Source of the DNA: an uncultured Lachnospiraceae bacterium
Lineage (GTDB): Bacteria; Bacillota; Clostridia; Lachnospirales; Lachnospiraceae
Direction: 5' to 3'
Assembly: GCA_910585935.1 (NCBI GenBank)
Contig: CAJUHN010000018.1
Coordinates: forward strand, 1 to 26,492
Length of the DNA stretch: 26,492 nucleotides
In this document: positions 1 to 7,712 of the stretch, piece after piece
Layout of the letters: each line of letters starts with the position of its first letter
Numbering within the stretch: the stretch's first letter is position 1
Notes under the pieces: generated by a model
What the model was told of the DNA's origin: nothing
Databases searched by the model: none
The model's input: the letters and a program-made list of their open reading frames with translations, nothing else
Made by a program: the position numbers and the translations under genes

Positions 1-57
1 ACGTCTGGAACGGAGCGAAAGCGCGGCTTCGCTGGAATACTTCCTTGCCGAAGCGAC
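1..57 (-). repeat. Partial arm of a long palindromic repeat, copy A
   Basis: The first ~57 bases match, as reverse complement with scattered mismatches, the arm at about 15370-15430 downstream of gyrA. The shared core reads ACGTCTGGAACGGAGCG. The copy is cut by the window edge, so only its right half is visible. It ends about 50 bases beyond the mnmE stop codon and may act as a 3' hairpin or terminator for that operon. Confidence 0.75.
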
Positions 58-107
58 CCCTTCACCTTTCAGTTACCCCAACCAATAACCACTTTATTTA
101 TAATAAC

Positions 108-1475
108 TCACTTCCCCATACAAAACTTCTGGAAAATCTCATTCACCAGATCATCTTCTAATGCCTCTCCGATGATATACCCTAATTGCTCATATGCTTC
201 CATAAAATCAATGGTATAAAAATCTTCTGCCATTTTGTCTAACATACTCTGTTTTACTAAACAAATACTATTATATGCCTGCTGAAGAGCCTGTTTATGG
301 CGCATATTGGTAATACAAATTTCTCCATCTGAGGAAATCTCTCTATGGAAAAACATCTGTTTTATTATCTCTTCTAATTCTTCTATTCCCTTTCCCTCTT
401 TTGCAGAAATTAAAATAACAGGTTTATCCACATTTTTTTCTAATTCTTCTTTTGTTATCATCATGGGTAAATCTGTTTTATTTAATAGCACAATCGCTTT
501 TTTATCTTTAATATATTCTATAATTTCTTTATCATTTTCATCTAACTTAATAGAAGCATCTGCGACATAAATAATTAAATCAGCATCTTTTGCAATATTT
601 CTGGCTTTTTCTACTCCAATCTGTTCTATCACATCTTTCGTATCCCTTATCCCTGCTGTATCTACTAGATTAAGACTAATTCCTCCTAATAGGATATGTT
701 CTGTCAAAATATCTCTTGTTGTTCCTGCTATATCTGTAACAATCGCCCTGTCTTCTCCTGCTAATACATTCAGTAAAGATGATTTCCCCACATTTGGTTT
801 TCCTAAAATAACTGTTTTAATCCCTTCTGTCACGATTTTTCCATTTTCGGCTGAATGAAGCAGTTTTTCTAGTTCCTCTAGCAGTTTATCCACAAAGGAA
901 AGTCCTTTTTGTGTATATCCATCTAGAGAGATATGTTCTGGATCATCTAATGCGGATTCGATAAATGCGATTTGATATAAAATATCTTCTCTTAATTTTT
1001 TTACCTTTTTAGAAACCTGACCATTTAACTGTTCTAAAGAAGCCTGTAATGCATAATTATTCTGTGCATTAATCACTCCTATCACAGCTTCTGCTTCTGC
1101 CAGATCAATTCTTCCATTCAAAAAAGCTCTCTTTGTAAATTCTCCCGGTTCTGCTAATCTAGCTCCATATTTTAAAACGGTTTCTAATATCTGTTTCATC
1201 ACTAGAACGCCGCCATGGCAGTCGATTTCCACAGTATCCTCTCTGGTATAAGTATTAGGAGCTTTTAAAACCAATACCATGACTTCATCTATCATTCGCT
1301 CTTCATCTACGATATGTCCATAATGTATGGTATGGCTTTCTGCTTCTTTTAGATTTTTCTTTCCTTTATAGATTTTATCCACAATTTCTATCGCTTCTTC
1401 TCCACTCACTCTCACAATCCCGATTCCTGCGTTTGTAAGAGCTGTAGCGATTGCAGCGATTGTATCTTTTTCCAT
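108..1475 (-). CDS. mnmE: tRNA uridine-5-carboxymethylaminomethyl modification GTPase MnmE
   Basis: MnmE works with MnmG to modify the wobble uridine (U34) of certain tRNAs in the cytoplasm. The 455-residue length is usual for the family. The N-terminal tetrahydrofolate-binding domain covers roughly residues 1-120. Helical regions flank the G domain, which has the P-loop GKPNVGKSS (225-233), the potassium-loop motif TDIAGTTRD (247-255), DTAG (272-275) and NKTD (332-335). The protein ends in CMGK, matching the family's catalytic C-terminal C-x-G-K. The start has a strong Shine-Dalgarno, TGGAGG, a few bases upstream. It is the last visible gene of the leftward operon. MnmG, its usual neighbour, is not in the window. 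Identification is very secure. Confidence 0.97.
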   Translation of the reverse strand: MEKDTIAAIATALTNAGIGIVRVSGEEAIEIVDKIYKGKKNLKEAESHTIHYGHIVDEERMIDEVMVLVLKAPNTYTREDTVEIDCHGGVLVMKQILETVLKYGARLAEPGEFTKRAFLNGRIDLAEAEAVIGVINAQNNYALQASLEQLNGQVSKKVKKLREDILYQIAFIESALDDPEHISLDGYTQKGLSFVDKLLEELEKLLHSAENGKIVTEGIKTVILGKPNVGKSSLLNVLAGEDRAIVTDIAGTTRDILTEHILLGGISLNLVDTAGIRDTKDVIEQIGVEKARNIAKDADLIIYVADASIKLDENDKEIIEYIKDKKAIVLLNKTDLPMMITKEELEKNVDKPVILISAKEGKGIEELEEIIKQMFFHREISSDGEICITNMRHKQALQQAYNSICLVKQSMLDKMAEDFYTIDFMEAYEQLGYIIGEALEDDLVNEIFQKFCMGK

Positions 1476-1617
1476 ATGAAACCTCCATTCTATGCTGATT
1501 TTTTCAATCTTTGTGTTTAAGTTATAGGTGATAAATTTTGTGTGGAGATTTATTTTTTATATTTTTATTATTCCTTTTTTTACCTGTTTTATCTAGATAT
1601 TTAACACTATATGGAAA

Positions 1618-1665
1618 AACAGCCGTCATATGGCATTTTTTTATTCACACCACGCAACGACTGTT
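1618..1665 (-). terminator. Possible terminator after khpB
   Basis: On the minus strand AACAGTCGT pairs with ACGGCTGTT (9 bp with one G-U pair) across a loop of about 30 bases, followed by five T residues. It begins about 10 bases after the khpB stop. The long loop makes it a weak candidate. The 200-base gap to mnmE otherwise shows no gene. Confidence 0.35.
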
Positions 1666-1675
1666 CTTCCCACTT

Positions 1676-2311
1676 TTATCTATTATCCTTTTTCAGCATA
1701 ATCATAACATAACGATTAGGTTCTTCCCCTTCGCTTTTCGTACAGACAAATTTATCATTTTGCAAAGTAGAATGAATAATACGTCTTTCATAAGGATTCA
1801 TTGGTTCTAAAGCTGCTGCTTTCTTGGTTTTTTTCACCTTGTAAGCGATATTTTTAGCTAAGTTTTCTAATGTTTCCTTTCTTCTCTCCCTATAGTTTTC
1901 TGTATCCATCTTCACACGAATATGTGTATCATTTTCTTTATTCGCCATCAGACTGGTCAGATACTGTAAACTATCCAAAGTTTGTCCTCTTTTTCCAATT
2001 AGAACTCCCATTTCAGCACCACTCAGATTGATATTCATGATGCCTTCTTCTTTGTCATACTGAATATCGCTGTTCACTTCCATCTTCATCGCCTGAAATA
2101 TAGCATTTAAAAATTCATGTACTTTATCTTCTATGGTAACTTTTTTCCATGCTTTTATTTTCGCTGGTTTACTATTAAATATGCCGAGGATTCCACTGCT
2201 GCCTTTTTCAAGGACTTCATATTCAATTTTATCACTGGTGGTTTCTAATTCTATTAATGCATTTGTAATTGCTTCATCTACTGTTTTACCTGTAATTTCA
2301 ATTACACCCAT
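1676..2311 (-). CDS. khpB: RNA-binding protein KhpB/Jag (Jag-N, KH and R3H domains)
   Basis: This is the Jag (SpoIIIJ-associated) protein, now called KhpB. It binds RNA, usually with KhpA, and affects cell elongation and division in Gram-positive bacteria. In its 211 residues the Jag-N domain spans about 1-55 and contains the typical GSSGILGIFNSKPA stretch. A KH domain has its GxxG-type loop at IGKRGQ (105-110). A C-terminal R3H domain follows with the motif ERRIIH (175-180). The start codon lies 18 bases after the yidC stop, and this yidC-khpB pairing is conserved in Firmicutes, where both relate to membrane-protein biogenesis and the cell envelope. Start ATG with MGVIEITGKTVDEA is the usual family N-terminus. 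Confidence 0.95.
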   Translation of the reverse strand: MGVIEITGKTVDEAITNALIELETTSDKIEYEVLEKGSSGILGIFNSKPAKIKAWKKVTIEDKVHEFLNAIFQAMKMEVNSDIQYDKEEGIMNINLSGAEMGVLIGKRGQTLDSLQYLTSLMANKENDTHIRVKMDTENYRERRKETLENLAKNIAYKVKKTKKAAALEPMNPYERRIIHSTLQNDKFVCTKSEGEEPNRYVMIMLKKDNR

Positions 2312-2329
2312 GTAAAAATCCTCCCCACT

Positions 2330-3589
2330 TTATTTCCTCTTCTTTTCTGTTTTTTCATTGTATTGTTGTACCATATTCGCTTTTGCAGATAGACTATTCG
2401 GTTTTTCTATTCCTTTATTATAATAATCTGTAGCTTCTTTCATCTTCTTTTTATTCTCTTGTACTTCTTGCTCTCGTTTTTGCTGTTGTTCTATTCGATT
2501 CTCTGCAATACTTTTTGTATTATAAGAAGCTGTTGTAGTAACTTTTTGAGGAGGCAATCCTTTTTTCTCTCTTTTTTTATTCGCTTTCTCAACATTTTTC
2601 TTAATTAAAGCGTCCATATCAGTATGATCAAAATATGCATTTAAGATGAGCTGCTGGAAAATGGTAAATACACTGGTTGCTACCCAATAGATTCCTAATC
2701 CGCTTGGCATAGTAATACAGAAAAATGCTGACATCAATGGCATAATTGTATTCATCATTTTCAAAGAAGAATTCATTGGATTCTGTTCATTGCTGTCATT
2801 TACACTTTGTATACTTGTCATCAACTTTGTACTGAGCCATTGTGTTACACCTGCTAAAATAGGGATCAATAGTGCTGGGGTGAGAGCGATTCCCGGCGAT
2901 TCTGCCAGATTCACGCCAAACATAGTATTCATATGAATAATTTTATCTGAATTTTCTGTGATGACGTTAGCAATACCGCTGAATTGATTCACCAATTCTG
3001 CCCAATCTTTGCTGCTAAATTTATACAATAAATCGACTACATAATTCGCCTGATTAAAATCATACTTTTCTGGGGACATCCCATATGTTTCTGCGAATGT
3101 CGAAATTTTTTCAATAAAATTCTCTTGCTGCATCAGAGGAGTAACAATATTCATAAATATTGTTTTTACAGAAGATACATAAGCAGGAATATTGTTGATA
3201 ACTCGAAACAATGCATATAAAATAGGGAGCTGCAAAATTAATTGTAAACATCCACCCGTAGGCGATGTTCCATACTTTGCATATACTGCTTTTGTTTCCT
3301 CTTGCATCCTCATCATAGAATCTTGATCGGATTTCCCTTTATATTTTTTCTGAATCGCCTGAATCTCTGGATTCATAATGGTGGAAATTTTAGAAAACTT
3401 CTGTTGTTTAATTGTTAATGGGAACATTAACATTTTTATAACGAACGTAAATAATACAATACATAGACCTATATTTTGAATCCCGAACATATTCGTGAAT
3501 TCAAATAGACCATTCATAATAATACCTAATAATTTTGCAACATCACCAATAATAAATGTATTACTCTGTGTCAATAAAATCTGAAACAC
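2330..3589 (-). CDS. yidC: Membrane protein insertase YidC (Oxa1 family)
   Basis: YidC/Oxa1 inserts proteins into the cytoplasmic membrane, alone or with Sec. The 419 residues carry the conserved clostridial segment FPLTIKQQKFSK (about 57-67), PEIQAIQKKYKGK, the hairpin GGCLQLILQLPILYALFRV (about 112-130), several hydrophobic segments, and a Lys/Gln-rich cytoplasmic tail that would contact ribosomes. There is no lipobox cysteine at the N-terminus. The start is a GTG at 3587-3589 with no convincing Shine-Dalgarno, unusual for such a gene. A TnpB element lies just upstream and appears to have displaced the native leader: a strong orphan AAGGAGGT remains after yidD. The true start could also be the in-frame TTG five codons later. 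Confidence 0.95.
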   Translation of the reverse strand: MFQILLTQSNTFIIGDVAKLLGIIMNGLFEFTNMFGIQNIGLCIVLFTFVIKMLMFPLTIKQQKFSKISTIMNPEIQAIQKKYKGKSDQDSMMRMQEETKAVYAKYGTSPTGGCLQLILQLPILYALFRVINNIPAYVSSVKTIFMNIVTPLMQQENFIEKISTFAETYGMSPEKYDFNQANYVVDLLYKFSSKDWAELVNQFSGIANVITENSDKIIHMNTMFGVNLAESPGIALTPALLIPILAGVTQWLSTKLMTSIQSVNDSNEQNPMNSSLKMMNTIMPLMSAFFCITMPSGLGIYWVATSVFTIFQQLILNAYFDHTDMDALIKKNVEKANKKREKKGLPPQKVTTTASYNTKSIAENRIEQQQKREQEVQENKKKMKEATDYYNKGIEKPNSLSAKANMVQQYNEKTEKKRK

Positions 3590-3639
3590 TTTCTACCGTT
3601 ACTGAAAACTTATAAAAAGTTGTAAACCTTTATGTTTCA

Positions 3640-3765
3640 TTCCTACTTCATCGTATATGCTTTTGTATAGAACAACTTCCAATACTACTCACAAGTTCTT
3701 GTACACTCCATAGGCGTAAATTCCGAACTAACGTATTCGTACATATCTGTATTAACTTGAAAATG
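3640..3765 (-). ncRNA. Omega-RNA-like 3' flank of the degraded tnpB element
   Basis: The minus-strand sequence just after the tnpB stop shares an interrupted conserved core with the equivalent region at 22200-22352. Shared pieces include CAGATATGTAC, then TAACG/ACGTTAG-like bases, then GCCTRTGGAGTGT. TnpB guide (omega) RNAs are known to come from the 3' end and right end of IS200/IS605-type elements, with the guide taken from DNA beyond the right end. The exact 3' boundary, and so the guide, cannot be set by eye. It lies somewhere towards 3600-3650, against the yidC start. Confidence 0.45.
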
Positions 3766-4704
3766 TTATGTTACAGATTGTAAAGACATCTCTCCATATC
3801 TTTTCAGCTTTAACGCTGCTTGATAATCTCTATCTATTACATTTCCACATTTACATCTGTAAATACGCTCTGATAATTTTAAATCCTTTTTGATAGTTCC
3901 ACAACAACTACATAATTTAGAACTTGGTTCTTGCTTTATAATCTCAGAAGTTGTCTGATGCAAATAGTTCTGACGGATATTTGTTAGTCTATGATGTAAC
4001 CTTAAAAGTTTCTTTTCACTCTTTATTATGTTACTTGTTTTGCAGTAACTCTCTCCTTTCTTATTCTTTTCATATCGTCTTGATATGAAACGCTGTAACC
4101 TGCGTTTTCGTTTTTCCAATCTCTTTACTTTTTGTGTTTTATTTATATTTTGATATGTTTTCTCATCAGAACATATTGCCAGTTCTTTGATTCCAAGATC
4201 AATTCCAATCTCTTCCTTCACTGGGAAAGAAACTGAGTCTTCATATTCCATACCAACAGTAAGATACCAATTTAATCCATCAAATTTTATACGGGGATTG
4301 ATATATTTACCATCAGTCGGAATACGATCATGTTCTGCAAGACGAATCCAATTTAATTTCTGCTTATTCTTCTTTTTAGAAGTGGAAAATCCTTCTATTT
4401 TTACATTCGTATCGGTAAACTTGATTTTTATATTGTCTTGGTAAAAAGAAGGAATGGTATGTTTCTTGCTTTTAAATTTGGGATGCTTTGTATAGCCTTT
4501 GAAAAATTTATGATAGGCATCGCAAGCATCTGTAAATTCTTTTCGCAAATCACTATCTGATATAAACTTTCCACCATTCTTATCATTTTCTTGTTCTCTG
4601 CCTAATGTCCAATTATAAGCAAATCTTGCCGTATTCGCATATTGAAATAATTTTGTCCTTTGTTTGTTGTTTGGAAGTAGCATTACTCGAATTGTTTTTA
4701 TCAT
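3766..4704 (-). CDS. tnpB: TnpB-family protein with in-frame deletions, probably nuclease-dead
   Basis: TnpB is the RNA-guided RuvC-like nuclease of IS200/IS605 elements. An ATG at 4704 has AAGGAAG 8 bases upstream; a GTG three codons earlier is possible. Using residue numbers from that GTG, the RuvC-I aspartate is present (IGIDLGIKELAICS, D172), as is the RuvC-III DRD (294-296). Aligned with the intact paralog at 22353-23540, this protein lacks about 27 residues after LRKEFT. It also lacks about 54 residues between IIKQEP and SSKLCSCCG, the block that should carry the RuvC-II glutamate (METLNVKGM in the paralog). The zinc ribbon is altered too: CKCG where the paralog has CNECG. It has no TnpA partner. 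It is either decaying or a domesticated guide-RNA-binding protein; the sequence alone does not decide. Confidence 0.85.
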   Translation of the reverse strand: MIKTIRVMLLPNNKQRTKLFQYANTARFAYNWTLGREQENDKNGGKFISDSDLRKEFTDACDAYHKFFKGYTKHPKFKSKKHTIPSFYQDNIKIKFTDTNVKIEGFSTSKKKNKQKLNWIRLAEHDRIPTDGKYINPRIKFDGLNWYLTVGMEYEDSVSFPVKEEIGIDLGIKELAICSDEKTYQNINKTQKVKRLEKRKRRLQRFISRRYEKNKKGESYCKTSNIIKSEKKLLRLHHRLTNIRQNYLHQTTSEIIKQEPSSKLCSCCGTIKKDLKLSERIYRCKCGNVIDRDYQAALKLKRYGEMSLQSVT

Positions 4705-4814
4705 CGTTTTCACTTCCTTCCTCTATCAGTTTTTTTACAAGTTTTCTTGCTTTGTTGTTAGCACGTTCACCCTGTAATTTACAACGGAATTAAGTTTTAT
4801 TTATCTGTTGTTTT

Positions 4815-4822
4815 ACCTCCTT
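4815..4822 (-). promoter_or_regulatory. Orphan strong Shine-Dalgarno, probably the native yidC RBS
   Basis: AAGGAGGT on the minus strand begins 3 bases after the yidD stop. No start codon with an open frame follows at a useful distance; the next sequence is the left flank of the tnpB element. In the uninterrupted operon yidC normally follows yidD closely, so this is best read as its stranded ribosome-binding site. Confidence 0.55.
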
Positions 4823-4825
4823 ATA

Positions 4826-5071
4826 TTATGGAACTGGATCATAACCACCCTTCGCAAAGGGATTACATCTGATTAATCGTCTGAATGTCAAAAAGCTGCC
4901 TTTGAAAGGTCCATATTTCTCAATCGCTTCTATCGCATACTGAGAACAAGTAGGTGTATAAATACAATGTGTTGTCACTTTGAGGGGTGACAAAAATTTT
5001 CTATAGAACCGAATCGTTCCTAATAATATCTTTTTCAACATTTCTCTTAAAATCATAATATCTCTTTCCAT
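4826..5071 (-). CDS. yidD: Membrane protein insertion efficiency factor YidD
   Basis: YidD is a small membrane-associated protein that helps YidC-dependent insertion. The conserved features are all present: an amphipathic N-terminal helix (MLKKILLGTIRFYRKFLSPL), the cysteine-containing TPTCSQYAIEAIEKYG segment, FRRLIRCNPF and the C-terminal GGYDPVP. The open frame overlaps the end of rnpA by 19 bases, so the two are translationally linked. The start is uncertain: ATG at 5071, or later in-frame ATGs giving 76 or 71 residues. Homologs commonly begin near MLKKIL. Gene order rnpA-yidD-yidC is standard, but here a tnpB element intervenes before yidC. Confidence 0.95.
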   Translation of the reverse strand: MERDIMILREMLKKILLGTIRFYRKFLSPLKVTTHCIYTPTCSQYAIEAIEKYGPFKGSFLTFRRLIRCNPFAKGGYDPVP

Positions 5072-5418
5072 ATATGATGTAATTTTCCTAAATGAATGAC
5101 AGCACTTTCTATTTCTTGATACGCTTTTCCCTTCGCCCCTGTTCTGGCAATGATTACAATATGATATCCGGACTGAAACTCTTCTTTATGCAATCGATAA
5201 CTTTCCCTTATAAGGCGTGTTATTCGATGGCGGACAATACTATTTCCCACTTTTTTACTTACCGATATTCCTAAATAATTGTTCTGTGTTCCATTTTCTA
5301 AAATATACATAACCAAATATTTATTGGCAAATGATTTTCCTTCCTGATAAACCTTCTGAAAATCACGATTCTTTTTTAAAGAAGTTATACTTCTCTTTAC
5401 AGATTTTTCTTTATTCAT
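5053..5418 (-). CDS. rnpA: Ribonuclease P protein component
   Basis: RnpA is the protein subunit of RNase P, which with its RNA removes the 5' leader from precursor tRNAs. The diagnostic RNR-like signature appears as SIVRHRITRLIRESYRL, after the typical LKKNRDFQKVYQEGKSF and YLGISVSKKVGNS segments. I choose the ATG at 5418 (MNKEKSVKRS, 121 residues). A TTG further upstream extends the frame by 11 residues that do not look like the family. The gene follows rpmH by about 50 bases, as in almost all bacteria. A hairpin in that gap may tune how much rnpA is expressed relative to L34. Confidence 0.96.
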   Translation of the reverse strand: MNKEKSVKRSITSLKKNRDFQKVYQEGKSFANKYLVMYILENGTQNNYLGISVSKKVGNSIVRHRITRLIRESYRLHKEEFQSGYHIVIIARTGAKGKAYQEIESAVIHLGKLHHIWKEIL

Positions 5419-5452
5419 ATCTTTTATTTTCCATGTCTTTAAATAGAACAAA

Positions 5453-5473
5453 AGGCCACAAAAACTGCGGCCT
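5453..5473 (-). promoter_or_regulatory. Intergenic hairpin between rpmH and rnpA
   Basis: On the minus strand AGGCCGCA pairs with TGTGGCCT (8 bp with one G-U pair) over the loop GTTTT and is followed by TTTTG. It overlaps the rpmH stop codon. A partial terminator or RNA-processing site there would explain unequal output of the abundant L34 and the scarce RNase P protein. Confidence 0.5.
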
Positions 5474-5606
5474 ATGCTGATAATCTTTTTCTACCCTTTG
5501 CTCTTCTGGCAGCTAATACTTTTCTTCCACTTGCTGTACGCATTCTAGCTCTAAAACCATGAACTCTCGCTCTGGACTTCTTTTTTGGTTGAAATGTCAT
5601 TTTCAT
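5472..5606 (-). CDS. rpmH: 50S ribosomal protein L34
   Basis: This 44-residue, very basic protein reads MKMTFQPKKKSRARVHGF and continues RARMRTASGRKVLAARRAKG, ending RKRLSA. That is the whole L34 family pattern: TFQP near the N-terminus, the HGFRxRMxTxxGR core and the RRxKGRKxL end. L34 is part of the large ribosomal subunit. The ATG at 5606 is preceded by an AGGAGGTG Shine-Dalgarno. It is the first gene of the leftward operon, next to oriC, and is read from the promoter at 5782-5810. Confidence 0.97.
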   Translation of the reverse strand: MKMTFQPKKKSRARVHGFRARMRTASGRKVLAARRAKGRKRLSA

Positions 5607-5781
5607 GATCACAACACCTCCTTTAATTAATTGTTTGTTTCTATTCGTTCACGACAATTAAGAAACAAACACGATTACTTTCGATCTGTCTTTGTTGTTG
5701 TTTTAATCCACGCTTGATAATTTTACAAAGCACAGTAGCATCTTATAATTGCTTGCTATTTTATGTTAAAACATCATTCCT

Positions 5782-5810
5782 ATTATAAAAAAAAATCTTT
5801 ACTGAGTCAA
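5782..5810 (-). promoter_or_regulatory. SigA-type promoter for rpmH-rnpA operon
   Basis: On the minus strand the -35 box TTGACT (5805-5810) and the -10 box TATAAT (5782-5787) are separated by exactly 17 bases. The promoter lies about 175 bases upstream of the rpmH start and next to the DnaA-box array, so DnaA binding could affect it. Confidence 0.8.
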
Positions 5811-5831
5811 GCAGTTTTTTTTGATTTTGAG

Positions 5832-6265
5832 TTATCCACACTCTATCCACAAAAAAAACGGAGTTATCCACATTTTAGTGGTTAACATAATCAGTGTGGA
5901 TAACTTTTTGCCAAGTTATCCACACTCTGTGGATAACTAATTTTTCATTGTGGATATCGTGTGGATATCGTGTGGATAACTTTTTAAAATGACCCTCTAG
6001 CCCAGTATTTATCAGTGTGGATATTGTGGATAAAGTTATCCACAGTATCCACACTCTAAAAAAAGTTATCCACACGTTATCCACAACGCATGTGGATAAC
6101 CACTGTTTGTTCCTGTTATTATAAAACTAATAGCCCTTTTTTTTGAAGTTATCCACATTATCCACATTTTGAGTTATCCACATTTTTTTGGTTATCCACA
6201 TTATCCACATTATCCACATTTTCTAAATAGAAGTTATCCACACGTTATCCACATAGTTATCCACA
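5832..6265. other. oriC cluster I: DnaA-box array upstream of dnaA
   Basis: I count 20 exact copies of the DnaA box TTATCCACA in both orientations between 5832 and 6265, plus several one-mismatch forms (TGTGGATAT, CTATCCACA, GTATCCACA). Examples are 5832, 5864, 5916, 6036, 6066 and 6077. A tight head-to-tail run starts at 6192, 6201 and 6210, where the boxes abut at 9-base spacing. This is the upstream half of a Firmicute origin and also covers the dnaA regulatory region, so it probably serves both initiation and dnaA autoregulation. The 738-base gap between rpmH and dnaA has no credible gene. Confidence 0.93.
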
Positions 6266-6291
6266 CTCCACTTTTCTCTTTTGAAATTTGC

Positions 6292-6318
6292 TTGAAAAAA
6301 CAGCAATTTTAGTATAAT
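6292..6318 (+). promoter_or_regulatory. dnaA: Probable dnaA promoter
   Basis: A perfect TATAAT lies at 6313-6318, about 45 bases before the dnaA start. A TTGAAA at 6292-6297 is the nearest -35 candidate with a short 15-base spacer; TTGCTT at 6288 gives 19. It sits immediately after the last upstream DnaA boxes, so DnaA could repress it. Confidence 0.6.
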
Positions 6319-6362
6319 ATATATATATAATTAAGGAAGGCATTTTGAAACAGGTGATTACC

Positions 6363-7709
6363 ATGGATAACATAGTAAATGAAAAATGGGATGAAATATT
6401 AGAAACACTGAAACGAGAATATGAAATTTCAGATGTTTCTTTTAATACGTGGTTAAAACCCTTAGAAATTCATGCTGTGGAGGATTCTTTAATTACCATT
6501 GTTGCTCCAGACCGACTACATGCGGATTATATTGAAAAAAAATATTATAAACAATTAATTGTCAGCATCGGTGAAATTACTGGTATTTCCTACACTTTAA
6601 AGTTTATCAACAAAGAGGAACTAAACAAAAAAATAGCAACAACACATAAGAATTATACACTCCAGCAAAATATTTTAAATGCGAATTTAAATCCACGTTA
6701 CACATTTGATACCTTCGTTGTAGGAAATAACAATAGTTTTGCACATGCAGCAGCATTAGCTGTGGCAGAATCGCCGGGGGAAATCTATAACCCTCTTTTT
6801 ATTTATGGGGGTGTAGGACTTGGAAAAACCCATTTAATGCACTCTATCGCCCACTTTATTTTAGATGAAAACCCAGATGCAAAAGTATTGTATGTGACCT
6901 CAGAGAAATTCACAAATGAAATTATTGATGCCATTCGTAAAAAAGATGACTTATCCACAATTGAGTTTCGAGAACACTATCGAAATGTGGATGTCTTATT
7001 GATCGATGACATTCAATTCATAATTGGAAAAGAAGCCACACAAGAGGAGTTTTTCCACACATTTAATGCTTTACATGAAGCGAAAAAACAAATTATCATC
7101 TCCTCTGATAAACCACCTAAAGATATTGAAACCCTAGAAGAACGCCTTCGCTCCCGTTTTGAATGGGGCTTGACTGTGGATATCCAATCTCCAGATTATG
7201 AAACTCGAATGGCAATTCTTCACAAAAAGGCTGAATTAGAAGATTATAATATTGACAATATTGTAATTGAATATATCGCCAACCACATAAAATCTAATAT
7301 TCGTGAGTTAGAAGGGGCTTTAACGAAGATATATGCCTTTGCTTCTTTAGCAAATAGGGATTTAACAGTATCTTTAGCAGAAGAAGTTTTAAAAGATTCT
7401 ATCTCTCCTCATGAAAAAAAAGATTTAACTCCTGAGTTCATCATTAAAGTGGTAGCAGAGCATTTTTCCATCACTCCGGCTGATATTTGCTCTCAAAAGC
7501 GCAATAGAGATTTAGTATATCCAAGGCAGATCGCTATGTATTTGTGCCGGACTATGGTGGATATCCCATTAAAACAAATTGGAGAAGTTTTGGGAAAACG
7601 TGATCATTCAACTATCATTAACGGATGTAAAAAAATAAAAAGAGAGATGGAAGTAAATGAGGGAATCAGAAATACCATTGAGGTAATAAAAAAGAAAATT
7701 ACCCCTTAA
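6363..7709 (+). CDS. dnaA: Chromosomal replication initiator protein DnaA
   Basis: DnaA binds the TTATCCACA boxes around this gene, forms an ATP-dependent filament and opens the origin. Domain I is N-terminal (EKWDEILETLKREYEISDVSF with the conserved NTWLKP). The AAA+ domain has Walker A GGVGLGKT (about 149-156) and Walker B LLIDDI (about 212-217). Domain IV ends with the DNA-binding helix-turn-helix and the signature GKRDHSTIINGCKKI. I choose the ATG at 6363 (448 residues) because AGGTGAT, complementary to the 16S rRNA tail, sits 4 bases upstream, and homologs start at this point. A TTG at 6345 behind AAGGAAGG is the alternative and adds 6 residues. Confidence 0.97.
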   Translation: MDNIVNEKWDEILETLKREYEISDVSFNTWLKPLEIHAVEDSLITIVAPDRLHADYIEKKYYKQLIVSIGEITGISYTLKFINKEELNKKIATTHKNYTLQQNILNANLNPRYTFDTFVVGNNNSFAHAAALAVAESPGEIYNPLFIYGGVGLGKTHLMHSIAHFILDENPDAKVLYVTSEKFTNEIIDAIRKKDDLSTIEFREHYRNVDVLLIDDIQFIIGKEATQEEFFHTFNALHEAKKQIIISSDKPPKDIETLEERLRSRFEWGLTVDIQSPDYETRMAILHKKAELEDYNIDNIVIEYIANHIKSNIRELEGALTKIYAFASLANRDLTVSLAEEVLKDSISPHEKKDLTPEFIIKVVAEHFSITPADICSQKRNRDLVYPRQIAMYLCRTMVDIPLKQIGEVLGKRDHSTIINGCKKIKREMEVNEGIRNTIEVIKKKITP

Positions 7710-7712
7710 AAG

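Noticed and set aside
4605..4793. Small ORF upstream of the degraded tnpB, including a minus-strand frame reading GERANNKARKLVKKLIEEG
   Set aside because: The minus-strand stretch looks protein-like but has no start codon with a ribosome-binding site and stops inside tnpB. I could not tie it to a known accessory gene. The plus-strand frame is antisense to tnpB.
5875..6084. Open frame of 69 codons in the origin array, minus strand
   Set aside because: It is made of translated DnaA boxes (repeats of VWIT-like residues), has no ribosome-binding site and no resemblance to a protein. The same applies to the frame at 7728-7928.
6149..6265. CRISPR-like array of short direct repeats
   Set aside because: The repeat is the 9-base DnaA box in both orientations at irregular spacing. 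There are no 20-40 base spacers of even length and no cas genes.
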